Shown one piece after another: positions 14,514 to 20,146 of a stretch of DNA of 20,146 bases. The stretch is from the IMG/VR virus record IMGVR_UViG_3300020408_000056, positions 1-20,146 of that record, one strand, 5' to 3'. A program made the translations under genes and the position numbers. Positions within the stretch are counted from its first letter, which is position 1, and the number at the start of each line of letters is the position of its first letter. The DNA is from a virus. The notes beneath the pieces were generated by a model, which searched no databases, was not told where the DNA came from, and saw nothing but the letters and a program-made list of their open reading frames with translations.

Positions 14514-15556
14514 ACGTAACTAAATTTACTCTTATTGAAGCAGATAAGTATATTTCAATAAATGATCAGGGTATCTGGTTTACAGATGAAGATTGGCCAT
14601 TTGCTGATATTGAGCATCTTTGGGCAATTCAATGGAAGGATGATGGAACTCCTGAAGGATTAGGTCATATTGAATATGATTCATCAGATAGAGAAAATGA
14701 TCCTGCTTGTAGGCAACATATTGATAAGTATGTGAAGCATTGGCAAGATAAATTTGAAACTGTTGAGGCAGAGAGGATTGCTGCTGAGAAGGAACAAGAG
14801 AAGAACGCATTCTCTTGGGCAGAGGCAATGCAAGAATTAGAGACTCAAATGGAGGAGATGCAGAAGCGTCACCAAGAGACTCTAGATGCTGTAAATTGGG
14901 AAGATCAGCAGGTACAGAAGAGACTGCAAGATCAGATGGATGAAATGCAGCAAAGACATGAAGAGAATCTTGCTGAATTAGAGCGTGATCGTGAGATTAC
15001 GATGGCAGAAGTTAGTGAGATGAGAATGCTTCATGATGTAAATTTGTCTGAAGTTGAATCTGACTATCAAAAAGATCTGGCAAACATGGCAGAAGATCAT
15101 GAAGCACAGATGGAGAGTGTACAAAGAACAATTGAAGAGACACATGATGCATTCTTCTATGCTCAAGACTCTGTAGAGAATTCTCTTGGTGAAATGTCTA
15201 CGGAAGGAGCATTTGATCAGACAGAATTTGAGAATGTGACTGTATTTGATGCCAATCTTGATGGTAGTTTGTTTGATGATGCAGTTATTGAAGAAGTGGA
15301 TGGTGAAGATATAAACTCTGTCAGTTCTTCTCTTGAAGGTGATGTTGATGAAATCTTACACATAGATGATGAGGAAGATGAAGAGAAATCTCAGTTGGAA
15401 GTAGATTTATCTATTTTGGACAATGAGTTTAACTTGGAGATGATGTTTGATGACACTCCAGATGAGCAGGTTGTGGATGAGATTGAGAAATTGATTGATG
15501 ATACTGACAATAGTGACGACTCCGAAGTACCTGATGCTGAAGTACCCGACAAATGA
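14510..15556 (+). CDS. Acidic coiled-coil protein, function unknown
   Basis: A 348-residue protein in three parts. Residues 1-75 form a compact domain (TKFTLIEADKYISINDQGIW...). About 76-220 is a long coiled coil with four repeats of an EMxxRHxExxL-like unit. Residues 221-348 are very acidic (many Asp/Glu, DDEEDEE) and likely disordered. The amino-terminal domain resembles small marine-phage proteins seen near fibre genes, so a role in virion assembly or as a scaffold is possible but not shown. ATGA overlaps join it to both neighbours. Confidence 0.65.
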   Translation: MNVTKFTLIEADKYISINDQGIWFTDEDWPFADIEHLWAIQWKDDGTPEGLGHIEYDSSDRENDPACRQHIDKYVKHWQDKFETVEAERIAAEKEQEKNAFSWAEAMQELETQMEEMQKRHQETLDAVNWEDQQVQKRLQDQMDEMQQRHEENLAELERDREITMAEVSEMRMLHDVNLSEVESDYQKDLANMAEDHEAQMESVQRTIEETHDAFFYAQDSVENSLGEMSTEGAFDQTEFENVTVFDANLDGSLFDDAVIEEVDGEDINSVSSSLEGDVDEILHIDDEEDEEKSQLEVDLSILDNEFNLEMMFDDTPDEQVVDEIEKLIDDTDNSDDSEVPDAEVPDK

Positions 15557-16704
15557 ATGAGCAATTGATTAAGGACAATTATTTGGTTGTTCCTAACTTT
15601 ATATCATCATCTAGATCAAAAGAATTATCACAGAGTTATAATGAATATGTAACAACCCATGAGATGGGTGAGGATCCACAGGTTCCTGGTTGTTTTACTG
15701 CAAAGATGGATTATATACCATTTTTGGAGTTACTTATTGAAAAATCAATGACTGTTACACAGTTGGTAGGGGAAACAGTCCTACCAACTTATTCTTATGC
15801 CAGGATATATGGTCATGGTGATGTACTAAAAGACCACACAGATAAACCAGAGTGTGAAATATCACTAACTATCAATCTTGATTGTGATGAAGTTTGGGAT
15901 ATCCACATAACCAAACCAGATGGTGTGGTAAAAAATGTGTCACTAGAACCTGGTGATGCTATGATATATCTTGGATGTAGTGCTTCTCATGGTAGAAAAC
16001 CATTTGTAGGTAATCACTGTACTCAAGTATTCTTACATTATGTTAGAAGTAATGGAGTACATTTTGAGAGTTACTTCAATAAAAATCATCGTTATGTGCA
16101 TGATCCTGTGAAGGTAAAAAAAGAACCCAAACCTGTAGTTGTCTCCAATAATGCTTTAGCAGAGTATATCAAGATCTATGATAATATACTCACTCCTGCA
16201 GATTGTGAGATTATATTGCAGGAATATGCAGAGTGTGATCTCTGGAAACCTGCATCAGTGAGTGCTGATAGTATTGAAAACCGTGAGGTTAGAAATTGTG
16301 ATACTATTGGTGTATCATTACCAGAACTATTGACAACAGAGACTAGACGTACTATTGACAGGATCTTCTTTAAATCTTGTTGTGCAGTTGCTCAAAAGTA
16401 TATGAGTGACTTCCCACACTGCATAGTAAAAGAAGATACTGGATACGATTTGCTCAGATATAATGCTGGTGGGTTCTACTCTGAGCACTGTGATAGTTTT
16501 AAAGAGATGATGAGATCAGTCTCGGTAATCTATTCTTTGAATGATGATTATACGGGTGGTAACGTCGCATTTTTTAATGGTGAGATTGAGATTGCGATAC
16601 CTGCAGGTAGTGTAATTGTCTTCCCATCAAACTTTATGTACCCTCATCAAGTTCTACCAGTTCTAGATGGAACTAGGTATTCCATGGTGACATGGTTAAA
16701 ATAA
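15553..16704 (+). CDS. Tandem two-domain 2OG-Fe(II) oxygenase
   Basis: A 383-residue protein with two oxygenase cores. Domain 1 (about 1-180) has LKDHTDKPE (H95, D97) and SASHGRKPF (H146), but no Arg or Lys at the usual place after H146. Domain 2 (about 205-383) is a prolyl-4-hydroxylase-like core with YSEHCDSF (H312, D314), MYPHQVLP (H365) and R375, a complete set. A linker rich in Lys and Pro joins them. It starts in a 4-base overlap with the coiled-coil gene. Substrate unknown; peptidyl hydroxylation is the usual reaction of the closest family. Confidence 0.8.
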   Translation: MNEQLIKDNYLVVPNFISSSRSKELSQSYNEYVTTHEMGEDPQVPGCFTAKMDYIPFLELLIEKSMTVTQLVGETVLPTYSYARIYGHGDVLKDHTDKPECEISLTINLDCDEVWDIHITKPDGVVKNVSLEPGDAMIYLGCSASHGRKPFVGNHCTQVFLHYVRSNGVHFESYFNKNHRYVHDPVKVKKEPKPVVVSNNALAEYIKIYDNILTPADCEIILQEYAECDLWKPASVSADSIENREVRNCDTIGVSLPELLTTETRRTIDRIFFKSCCAVAQKYMSDFPHCIVKEDTGYDLLRYNAGGFYSEHCDSFKEMMRSVSVIYSLNDDYTGGNVAFFNGEIEIAIPAGSVIVFPSNFMYPHQVLPVLDGTRYSMVTWLK

Positions 16705-16715
16705 TATAGTATAAT
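16687..16715 (+). promoter_or_regulatory. Sigma-70-like promoter
   Basis: GTGACA (16687-16692; 5 of 6 to TTGACA), a 17-base spacer, and TATAAT (16710-16715). The -35 is inside the end of the two-domain oxygenase gene. It drives the small gene at 16735, which has GGAG upstream. Confidence 0.75.
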
Positions 16716-16734
16716 ACTACAAAATGGAGTAATT

Positions 16735-16965
16735 ATGGCACTGTCCGACTCAGTTAAAGAATCTCTTGAAGATGCATCAGCATCTCTCCGCAATGCTCTT
16801 GCATTTGCTGCTCGTGGTGAAAAACCACATGTGTGTAAGGGGATTGCTGAAATGATCGCCAACATTGATAACCTCACCACAATTGAAGACATCTTTGATA
16901 AGTTGGATAATCGTAAAGATGGTGACTCTGGAAGGTGGGGTCCATTGACTGACTTAGGTGAGTGA
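16735..16965 (+). CDS. Small protein of unknown function
   Basis: Seventy-six residues (MALSDSVKESLEDASASLRNAL...), helical, with a Gly/Asp-rich end (DGDSGRWGPLTDLGE). It stands directly behind a strong sigma-70-like promoter with GGAG 7 bases before ATG, so it should be an early gene. Confidence 0.65.
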   Translation: MALSDSVKESLEDASASLRNALAFAARGEKPHVCKGIAEMIANIDNLTTIEDIFDKLDNRKDGDSGRWGPLTDLGE

Positions 16966-17026
16966 GTCTTTACAAAACATAATTCAAATCTTAAGCGATC
17001 CCAAAGACAATCCAAATCTGGCATAG
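16958..17026 (+). CDS. Possible 22-residue peptide
   Basis: GTG at 16958 opens MSESLQNIIQILSDPKDNPN plus two residues, overlapping the previous gene by 8 bases. It reads like real helical protein, but is too short to be sure. Another tiny frame (ATG 17030 to 17074, 14 residues) follows and overlaps the next gene's start. Either may be a coupling ORF or a gene remnant. Confidence 0.25.
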   Translation: MSESLQNIIQILSDPKDNPNLA

Positions 17027-17066
17027 ATAATGTTAGAATTTGAAGACATCAGCAAACGAGGCACTT

Positions 17067-17276
17067 ATGATTAACCTGCATCAGAAGTACAACCATTACC
17101 TGCATACTGATAAAAAACTAGATATTCAAAACATTGACGAGAGAGTTCTCGGATATGGTTGGACTGATGATGGTAAGGATCTTACAGGTTACTACGTCCA
17201 TACGGAGAACCATCGTTTGTATTTTAATCTTAAGGATCAATACGTTCGCAAAGAAGTTTGGGATGAGGTAGCATAG
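17067..17276 (+). CDS. Small protein of unknown function
   Basis: Sixty-nine residues from ATG 17067 (MINLHQKYNHYLHTDKKLDIQ...). The frame extends to a TTG at 17040, but the ATG with CGAGG upstream is preferred. It is rich in Tyr and His. No known domain is seen. Confidence 0.55.
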   Translation: MINLHQKYNHYLHTDKKLDIQNIDERVLGYGWTDDGKDLTGYYVHTENHRLYFNLKDQYVRKEVWDEVA

Positions 17277-17300
17277 ATAGTATATACGACTTACTAAGCA

Positions 17301-17690
17301 ATGGATAAAAATGAATTGCTCAGCAAAGTTGGACTTCTATGCATTAAGTTAACTTCTGATTACAGAAGGGAGACTCTCTGGAAACTCACTAGGATCATTG
17401 ATCAAACTGGTGGATCTTCCAGAGATATTGAATTAAAAAAGAAAGAGTTAGAGTCTAACTTTGATATTGGTTCTTTTATTGTTGACTGCGACAATAGAAA
17501 GTACTTTAAAATTGTGCAGATCCTGGATGAGGATGAGTATAAAACTCATGCTTTTGTTGGATTTGCTGATGGAGTGGTTTATAAACCAAGGAATGATCAC
17601 TCTGCCAATAGAAAACTTGGTTGGGATCTTGATCTATGCATACGAGTGTGTGATTGGAGAGGATTCTACCTTAATAAAGATCCTAAATGA
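17301..17690 (+). CDS. Hypothetical protein
   Basis: 129 residues (MDKNELLSKVGLLCIKLTSDYR...). It has a helical start, then a beta-type region (IGSFIVDCDNRKYFKIVQIL, THAFVGFADGVVYKP) and a Trp-rich end. No strong ribosome site is seen. The next gene follows after 6 bases and has a similar beta/Trp-rich style, but I see no clear homology between them. Confidence 0.6.
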   Translation: MDKNELLSKVGLLCIKLTSDYRRETLWKLTRIIDQTGGSSRDIELKKKELESNFDIGSFIVDCDNRKYFKIVQILDEDEYKTHAFVGFADGVVYKPRNDHSANRKLGWDLDLCIRVCDWRGFYLNKDPK

Positions 17691-17696
17691 GCAACA

Positions 17697-18074
17697 ATGG
17701 GACTATTTGATCAAAAATCACAATTACATGACACCATTCTAAACCACTATGATCTTGGTGCTGGATGGTATAAGAGACAATTAGAGACTAGAGCTATCAC
17801 TGGTTCACCATTCTGTAGGATATTCTTTTTAGATCCTGTAGGACAAATGTGGTTAATTGATAGTGATGGGACACATGACTTCTCCGAAGAAGATGGTCAA
17901 TTTAAATGGGTGAAGAATGGTAATCGTGGTAGATGCAAACCATTTTACTTCTCAGGTAAAGTAACAGTATATCCAAGTAAGTGGGACTGTTACTATGCAC
18001 CTTACCCTGAATGTAGACTTTTATTTCGTAACGGCATTCTAGAAGTGGTCACTCATATAAAGAAGTATGTGTAA
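17697..18074 (+). CDS. Hypothetical protein
   Basis: 125 residues (MGLFDQKSQLHDTILNHYDLGAG...), rich in aromatic residues and Gly, probably mostly beta (FCRIFFLDPVGQMWLIDSDG). It follows the previous gene after 6 bases and is the last gene before a 138-base non-coding stretch. Function is not recognised. Confidence 0.6.
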   Translation: MGLFDQKSQLHDTILNHYDLGAGWYKRQLETRAITGSPFCRIFFLDPVGQMWLIDSDGTHDFSEEDGQFKWVKNGNRGRCKPFYFSGKVTVYPSKWDCYYAPYPECRLLFRNGILEVVTHIKKYV

Positions 18075-18085
18075 ATGTTTAGTTA

Positions 18086-18100
18086 TGTGTGAATCACACA
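18086..18100 (+). repeat. Perfect dyad TGTGTGA-A-TCACACA
   Basis: A 7-base inverted repeat around one A, in the 138-base gap. It has no T-run, so it is not a standard terminator. It lies about 30-45 bases before the TATAAT at 18131 and could be an operator. Flanking AAATGTTTAGT and AAATGTTAGT form a weak direct repeat. Confidence 0.4.
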
Positions 18101-18122
18101 AATGTTAGTAAATTAACATAAA

Positions 18123-18140
18123 CTGTACTATATAATACAG
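18123..18140 (+). promoter_or_regulatory. -10 element inside an 18-base near-palindrome
   Basis: CTGTACTATATAATACAG is palindromic except for one base pair and contains TATAAT at 18131-18136. No good -35 is seen. It is the likely promoter of the gene at 18213; the palindrome could be a repressor or activator site, or may simply form a hairpin. Confidence 0.45.
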
Positions 18141-18151
18141 AATATTGGGTT

Positions 18152-18168
18152 AGGAGGTTGCCATGTAA
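18152..18168 (+). promoter_or_regulatory. Start-stop element: AGGAGG, 5 nt, ATG-TAA
   Basis: A perfect Shine-Dalgarno (18152-18157) and well-spaced ATG (18163-18165) are followed at once by TAA (18166-18168). The real gene 45 bases downstream has a very similar initiation region (AAGGAG, 5 nt, ATG). AUG-stop elements are known to hold ribosomes and affect downstream expression; a role here is inference. Confidence 0.5.
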
Positions 18169-18212
18169 GATCGGTTATCTACATCATGACTTACTAATGT
18201 GAAGGAGTTACC

Positions 18213-18410
18213 ATGCATAATTTAATTTCTTACAATCAACTAGCAGGATGGAAGCAATTTGAAGAGACCGTTGAACGTGCAAATGCAGTGGAGGATGCAA
18301 TCAATGATTACTTTGAATGTTTGATCGAGTGTGATGACGATCAACCGACTTGCAAGAGAATCTGTAAACAGATTCTGGCTGATAAGACTCTAGACACCAA
18401 ACTAATATGA
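18213..18410 (+). CDS. Small four-cysteine protein
   Basis: Sixty-five residues (MHNLISYNQLAGWKQFEETV...). The second half has ECLIECDDDQPTCKRIC, four cysteines that could bind a metal or form disulfides. AAGGAG lies 5 bases before ATG. A strong terminator follows 28 bases after the stop, so this gene forms a one-gene unit with the upstream promoter and start-stop element. Confidence 0.65.
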   Translation: MHNLISYNQLAGWKQFEETVERANAVEDAINDYFECLIECDDDQPTCKRICKQILADKTLDTKLI

Positions 18411-18438
18411 TCTAATTACAATCTTTTATGTCTTCTTG

Positions 18439-18467
18439 CCCCCTTGACTATATGTCAGGGGGGTTTT
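18439..18467 (+). terminator. Rho-independent terminator
   Basis: A 10-bp stem pairs 18439-18448 (CCCCCTTGAC) with 18454-18463 (GTCAGGGGGG), with one T-G wobble, loop TATAT, then TTTT. It ends the gene at 18213-18410. Confidence 0.9.
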
Positions 18468-18472
18468 ATAAT
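18444..18472 (+). promoter_or_regulatory. Sigma-70-like promoter inside the terminator
   Basis: TTGACT (18444-18449; 5 of 6) lies in the 5' arm of the terminator, the spacer is exactly 17 bases, and TATAAT (18467-18472) is perfect. Transcription would start near 18479, about 17 bases before the next ATG. Confidence 0.7.
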
Positions 18473-18495
18473 GGGCAAACACCATGTGAGAAGAC

Positions 18496-18744
18496 ATGCA
18501 ACCTTGGGAACGTATTGAGCAAAAACTCAAAGATATTGAGGATAAGATCGAAGACATTCGCAGAGATGTGAACTCCTGGAGACCTGCTGAATGGGAATCA
18601 TACTACGAGAATGACCCATTTGCAAATAAGACTGATAAGGAGAAGCAACGTGAGTATACCCTGGCAGAACATCGATATGAAGGCATGAGGGCACAACTTG
18701 ATCTCACTGGTGATGTAGACCTTGACTATTGGTACGGAACATGA
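18496..18744 (+). CDS. Small helical protein of unknown function
   Basis: Eighty-two residues (MQPWERIEQKLKDIEDKIED...). The first 25 residues form a likely coiled coil, and the rest is charged, ending LDYWYGT. It is first in the unit read from the promoter within the terminator and overlaps the next gene by 4 bases. Confidence 0.65.
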   Translation: MQPWERIEQKLKDIEDKIEDIRRDVNSWRPAEWESYYENDPFANKTDKEKQREYTLAEHRYEGMRAQLDLTGDVDLDYWYGT

Positions 18745-18929
18745 ATCCTGACAACATAGAACTGGAGACAATGAATAGATCTTTTGAGTATGAAAAACTT
18801 GCTCGTGAGATTGATAGTGTTGATGATGTAAAGACGCTTCGTAATGTGGCAAAGTCTTACGCTAAACTATTCCTAAAACAGAAGGAGACTGTAGCATCTA
18901 TAGCAAAGATGAAGATTGATGAGTTGTAG
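18741..18929 (+). CDS. Small helical protein of unknown function
   Basis: Sixty-two residues from ATG 18741 (MNPDNIELETMNRSFEYEKL...), in an ATGA overlap with the previous stop. Helical and charged; no domain known. An earlier TTG at 18729 is less likely. Confidence 0.6.
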   Translation: MNPDNIELETMNRSFEYEKLAREIDSVDDVKTLRNVAKSYAKLFLKQKETVASIAKMKIDEL

Positions 18930-18971
18930 TTGCTCACTATGATACATATGATAGAATCAGAGGGAATTCAA

Positions 18972-19193
18972 ATGAATCCAATGTTCGACAAGCATCAATG
19001 GGGACTGATCCTCCGTGCTCTTCGTGAGCGTCGTGGGCATGAGATGTGTGGTACTAAATGGTATCAGGAATATTCTGACATGATCATTGCAATTGAGAAT
19101 GGCATGAGCAATATTACCGAAGCAACTGAAGACGATTGGGAAGATTTTTGGTCTAGTGACTCACGAGAACTCACTTCAAATAACATGTATTGA
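18972..19193 (+). CDS. Small protein of unknown function
   Basis: Seventy-three residues from ATG 18972 (MNPMFDKHQWGLILRALRER...), chosen because GAGGG lies 8 bases upstream. The frame opens earlier, at TTG 18930 with ATGs at 18939 and 18948, but these lack a ribosome site. The carboxy terminus is acidic with Trp (EDDWEDFW). Function is not recognised. Confidence 0.6.
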   Translation: MNPMFDKHQWGLILRALRERRGHEMCGTKWYQEYSDMIIAIENGMSNITEATEDDWEDFWSSDSRELTSNNMY

Positions 19194-19224
19194 TATGGTG
19201 ACAAATACCTAATTAAATTGAATC

Positions 19225-19233
19225 TGCTATAAT
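19225..19233 (+). promoter_or_regulatory. Extended -10 promoter of gnd (TGCTATAAT)
   Basis: TGC plus a perfect TATAAT (19228-19233) in the 66-base gap before gnd, with no convincing -35. Transcription would start near 19240, about 20 bases before the ATG. Confidence 0.6.
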
Positions 19234-19259
19234 ACATACATTGACAACAGTTGGCACTT

Positions 19260-20146
19260 ATGAAAGTTGGAATGATTGGACTTGGACGGATGGGAGAGGG
19301 TATGTCCCGCCGTCTTATCAAAAACGGACACGAAGTACATGGGTATCGCAACAACTATAAAAAATCTGAAGAGCAATTTGAGAAGGGTTATATCAGTGGA
19401 TGTACCACTTCTATTGAAAATCTTGTTCAAGTAGTTCATCAGCAGGATGGTCTCGTTGGCAGTTCTCCTGGTGTATTCATGATGGTTGTGCCAGCAGAGA
19501 CCGTAGAGGACACTATCGATGAGCTATTACAGTTTTGTGTGGAAGGAGATATTATTATTGATCATGGCAATAGCAATTTTAAGGACTCTCGCAGGAGGGC
19601 AGAACGGTTATCTAAACTTGGCATCGCGTATCTTGACTGCGGTACTAGTGGTGGTGTTTACGGTCTGGAGCGTGGATACTGCCTTATGGTTGGTGGTGCA
19701 GATCATGCAGTATCCGCCTGCCGTCCAATCTTTGACGCACTCGCACCAGGTATTGACGCTGCCCCACGAACAAGTAACGGAGATTATATCCAATACCCTG
19801 AAGAGCATGGATGGATCCTTGCTGGCGGTCCTGGAGCAGGTCACTTCGTAAAGATGGTGCATAATGGTATCGAGTATGGTATCATGCAGGCATATGCTGA
19901 AGGATTTAACATCCTACACGAAGCAAATGCAGGTTCCAAGTATGTCAAAGCAGGAGATGCAGAAGTTGCCCCGATGGACAACCCTGCCGATTATCAGTAC
20001 GACATTGACGTTGCTAAGGTTGCTGAGTGTTGGCGTCGTGGTAGCGTGGTTGGCAGTTGGTTGCTTGACCTTACCGCTACTGTATTACGCAGCGATAGAG
20101 AGCTTAGCAAGTTCGATGGGGGAGTATCAGACAGTGGTGAGGGTCG
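19260..20146 (+). CDS. gnd: 6-phosphogluconate dehydrogenase, decarboxylating (3' end beyond window)
   Basis: The first 295 codons of a 6-phosphogluconate dehydrogenase, which oxidises 6-phosphogluconate to ribulose 5-phosphate and makes NADPH or NADH. It shows the GxGxxG dinucleotide site IGLGRMG near residues 6-12, DHGNSNFKDSRRR, the substrate motif CGTSGGVYGLERG, and GPGAGHFVKMVHNGIEYG with catalytic lysine K198 and N202. The sequence is open to the window edge with no frameshift. It resembles the shorter GndA/YqeC-like type known in cyanophages and cyanobacteria. Together with talC it points to phage control of the host pentose phosphate pathway. It has its own promoter. Confidence 0.95.
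   Translation, partial: MKVGMIGLGRMGEGMSRRLIKNGHEVHGYRNNYKKSEEQFEKGYISGCTTSIENLVQVVHQQDGLVGSSPGVFMMVVPAETVEDTIDELLQFCVEGDIIIDHGNSNFKDSRRRAERLSKLGIAYLDCGTSGGVYGLERGYCLMVGGADHAVSACRPIFDALAPGIDAAPRTSNGDYIQYPEEHGWILAGGPGAGHFVKMVHNGIEYGIMQAYAEGFNILHEANAGSKYVKAGDAEVAPMDNPADYQYDIDVAKVAECWRRGSVVGSWLLDLTATVLRSDRELSKFDGGVSDSGEG

Noticed and set aside
17461-17742. A 93-codon frame overlapping the genes at 17301 and 17697
   Set aside because: It lies in another frame over most of a better gene, is rich in Leu/Met/Ile as typical for shadow frames, and has no ribosome site. No slippery heptamer was found there.
17288-18197. The 10-base word GACTTACTAA before two genes (17288-17297 and 18188-18197)
   Set aside because: A shared 10-mer is expected many times by chance in 20 kb, and its position relative to the starts differs.
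18075-18212. Possible glutamine-sensing Downstream-peptide/glnA riboswitch or tRNA in the longest non-coding stretch
   Set aside because: The expected conserved GGAAGTAG- and GAAGGAACGC-like segments are not present, and no cloverleaf or T-arm sequence could be found. Only dyads, a -10 box and ribosome sites are seen.
19241-19246. TTGACA directly before gnd
   Set aside because: A perfect -35 hexamer, but a -10 at 17 bases would fall inside gnd and none is present; the extended -10 at 19225 explains gnd transcription better.

Overview
The window looks like part of a T4-like cyanophage (Myoviridae-type phage of marine Synechococcus or Prochlorococcus). Reasons visible in the sequence: every convincing gene is on the + strand; genes are packed with 1-29 base overlaps, often ATGA stop-start junctions; there are many small unknown genes; and there is a TalC-type transaldolase, a 6-phosphogluconate dehydrogenase, collar/fibre-like virion proteins with HxH motifs and a large set of Fe(II)/2-oxoglutarate (2OG) oxygenase genes. 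The species cannot be named from the sequence alone.

Layout. Bases 1-3190 hold a DNA-modification block: an adenine methyltransferase (NPPY motif) whose 5' part lies in another frame, a short second methyltransferase piece carrying the SAM-binding motif, and an SF2 helicase. The two frames of the first methyltransferase are joined by what looks like a complete dnaX-type -1 programmed frameshift signal: GGAGG, 10 nt, A AAA AAG, 7 nt, then a 12-bp hairpin. Bases 3187-8107 hold six small 2OG-oxygenase/cupin-fold genes mixed with small unknown genes and a cyanobacterial-type HNH nuclease. Bases 8086-11031 hold three overlapping genes: radical SAM enzyme, NodU/CmcH-type carbamoyltransferase and SGNH hydrolase. 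They look like one small biosynthetic operon, possibly using hydroxyl groups made by the oxygenases.

Bases 11060-13001 hold tiny unknown genes around talC. A T4-type late promoter candidate then precedes two tandem paralogous tail/fibre proteins (13035-14148). After an extended -10 promoter come a four-cysteine protein, a long coiled-coil acidic protein and a tandem two-domain 2OG oxygenase (14181-16704). The rest (16735-19193) is a run of small early-type genes separated by sigma-70-like promoters and one strong terminator, which has a promoter built into its hairpin. The window ends inside gnd (6-phosphogluconate dehydrogenase), which has its own extended -10 promoter.

How the genes fit together: talC and gnd are classic cyanophage auxiliary metabolic genes that steer host carbon through the pentose phosphate pathway to NADPH and pentoses. 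The methyltransferase/helicase block probably protects or marks phage DNA. The oxygenase, radical SAM, carbamoyltransferase and SGNH genes suggest chemical modification of a nucleobase, glycan or protein, but the substrate cannot be told from sequence. No tRNA, rRNA, CRISPR array or insertion sequence was found. The longest stretch without a gene is about 138 bases (18075-18212).
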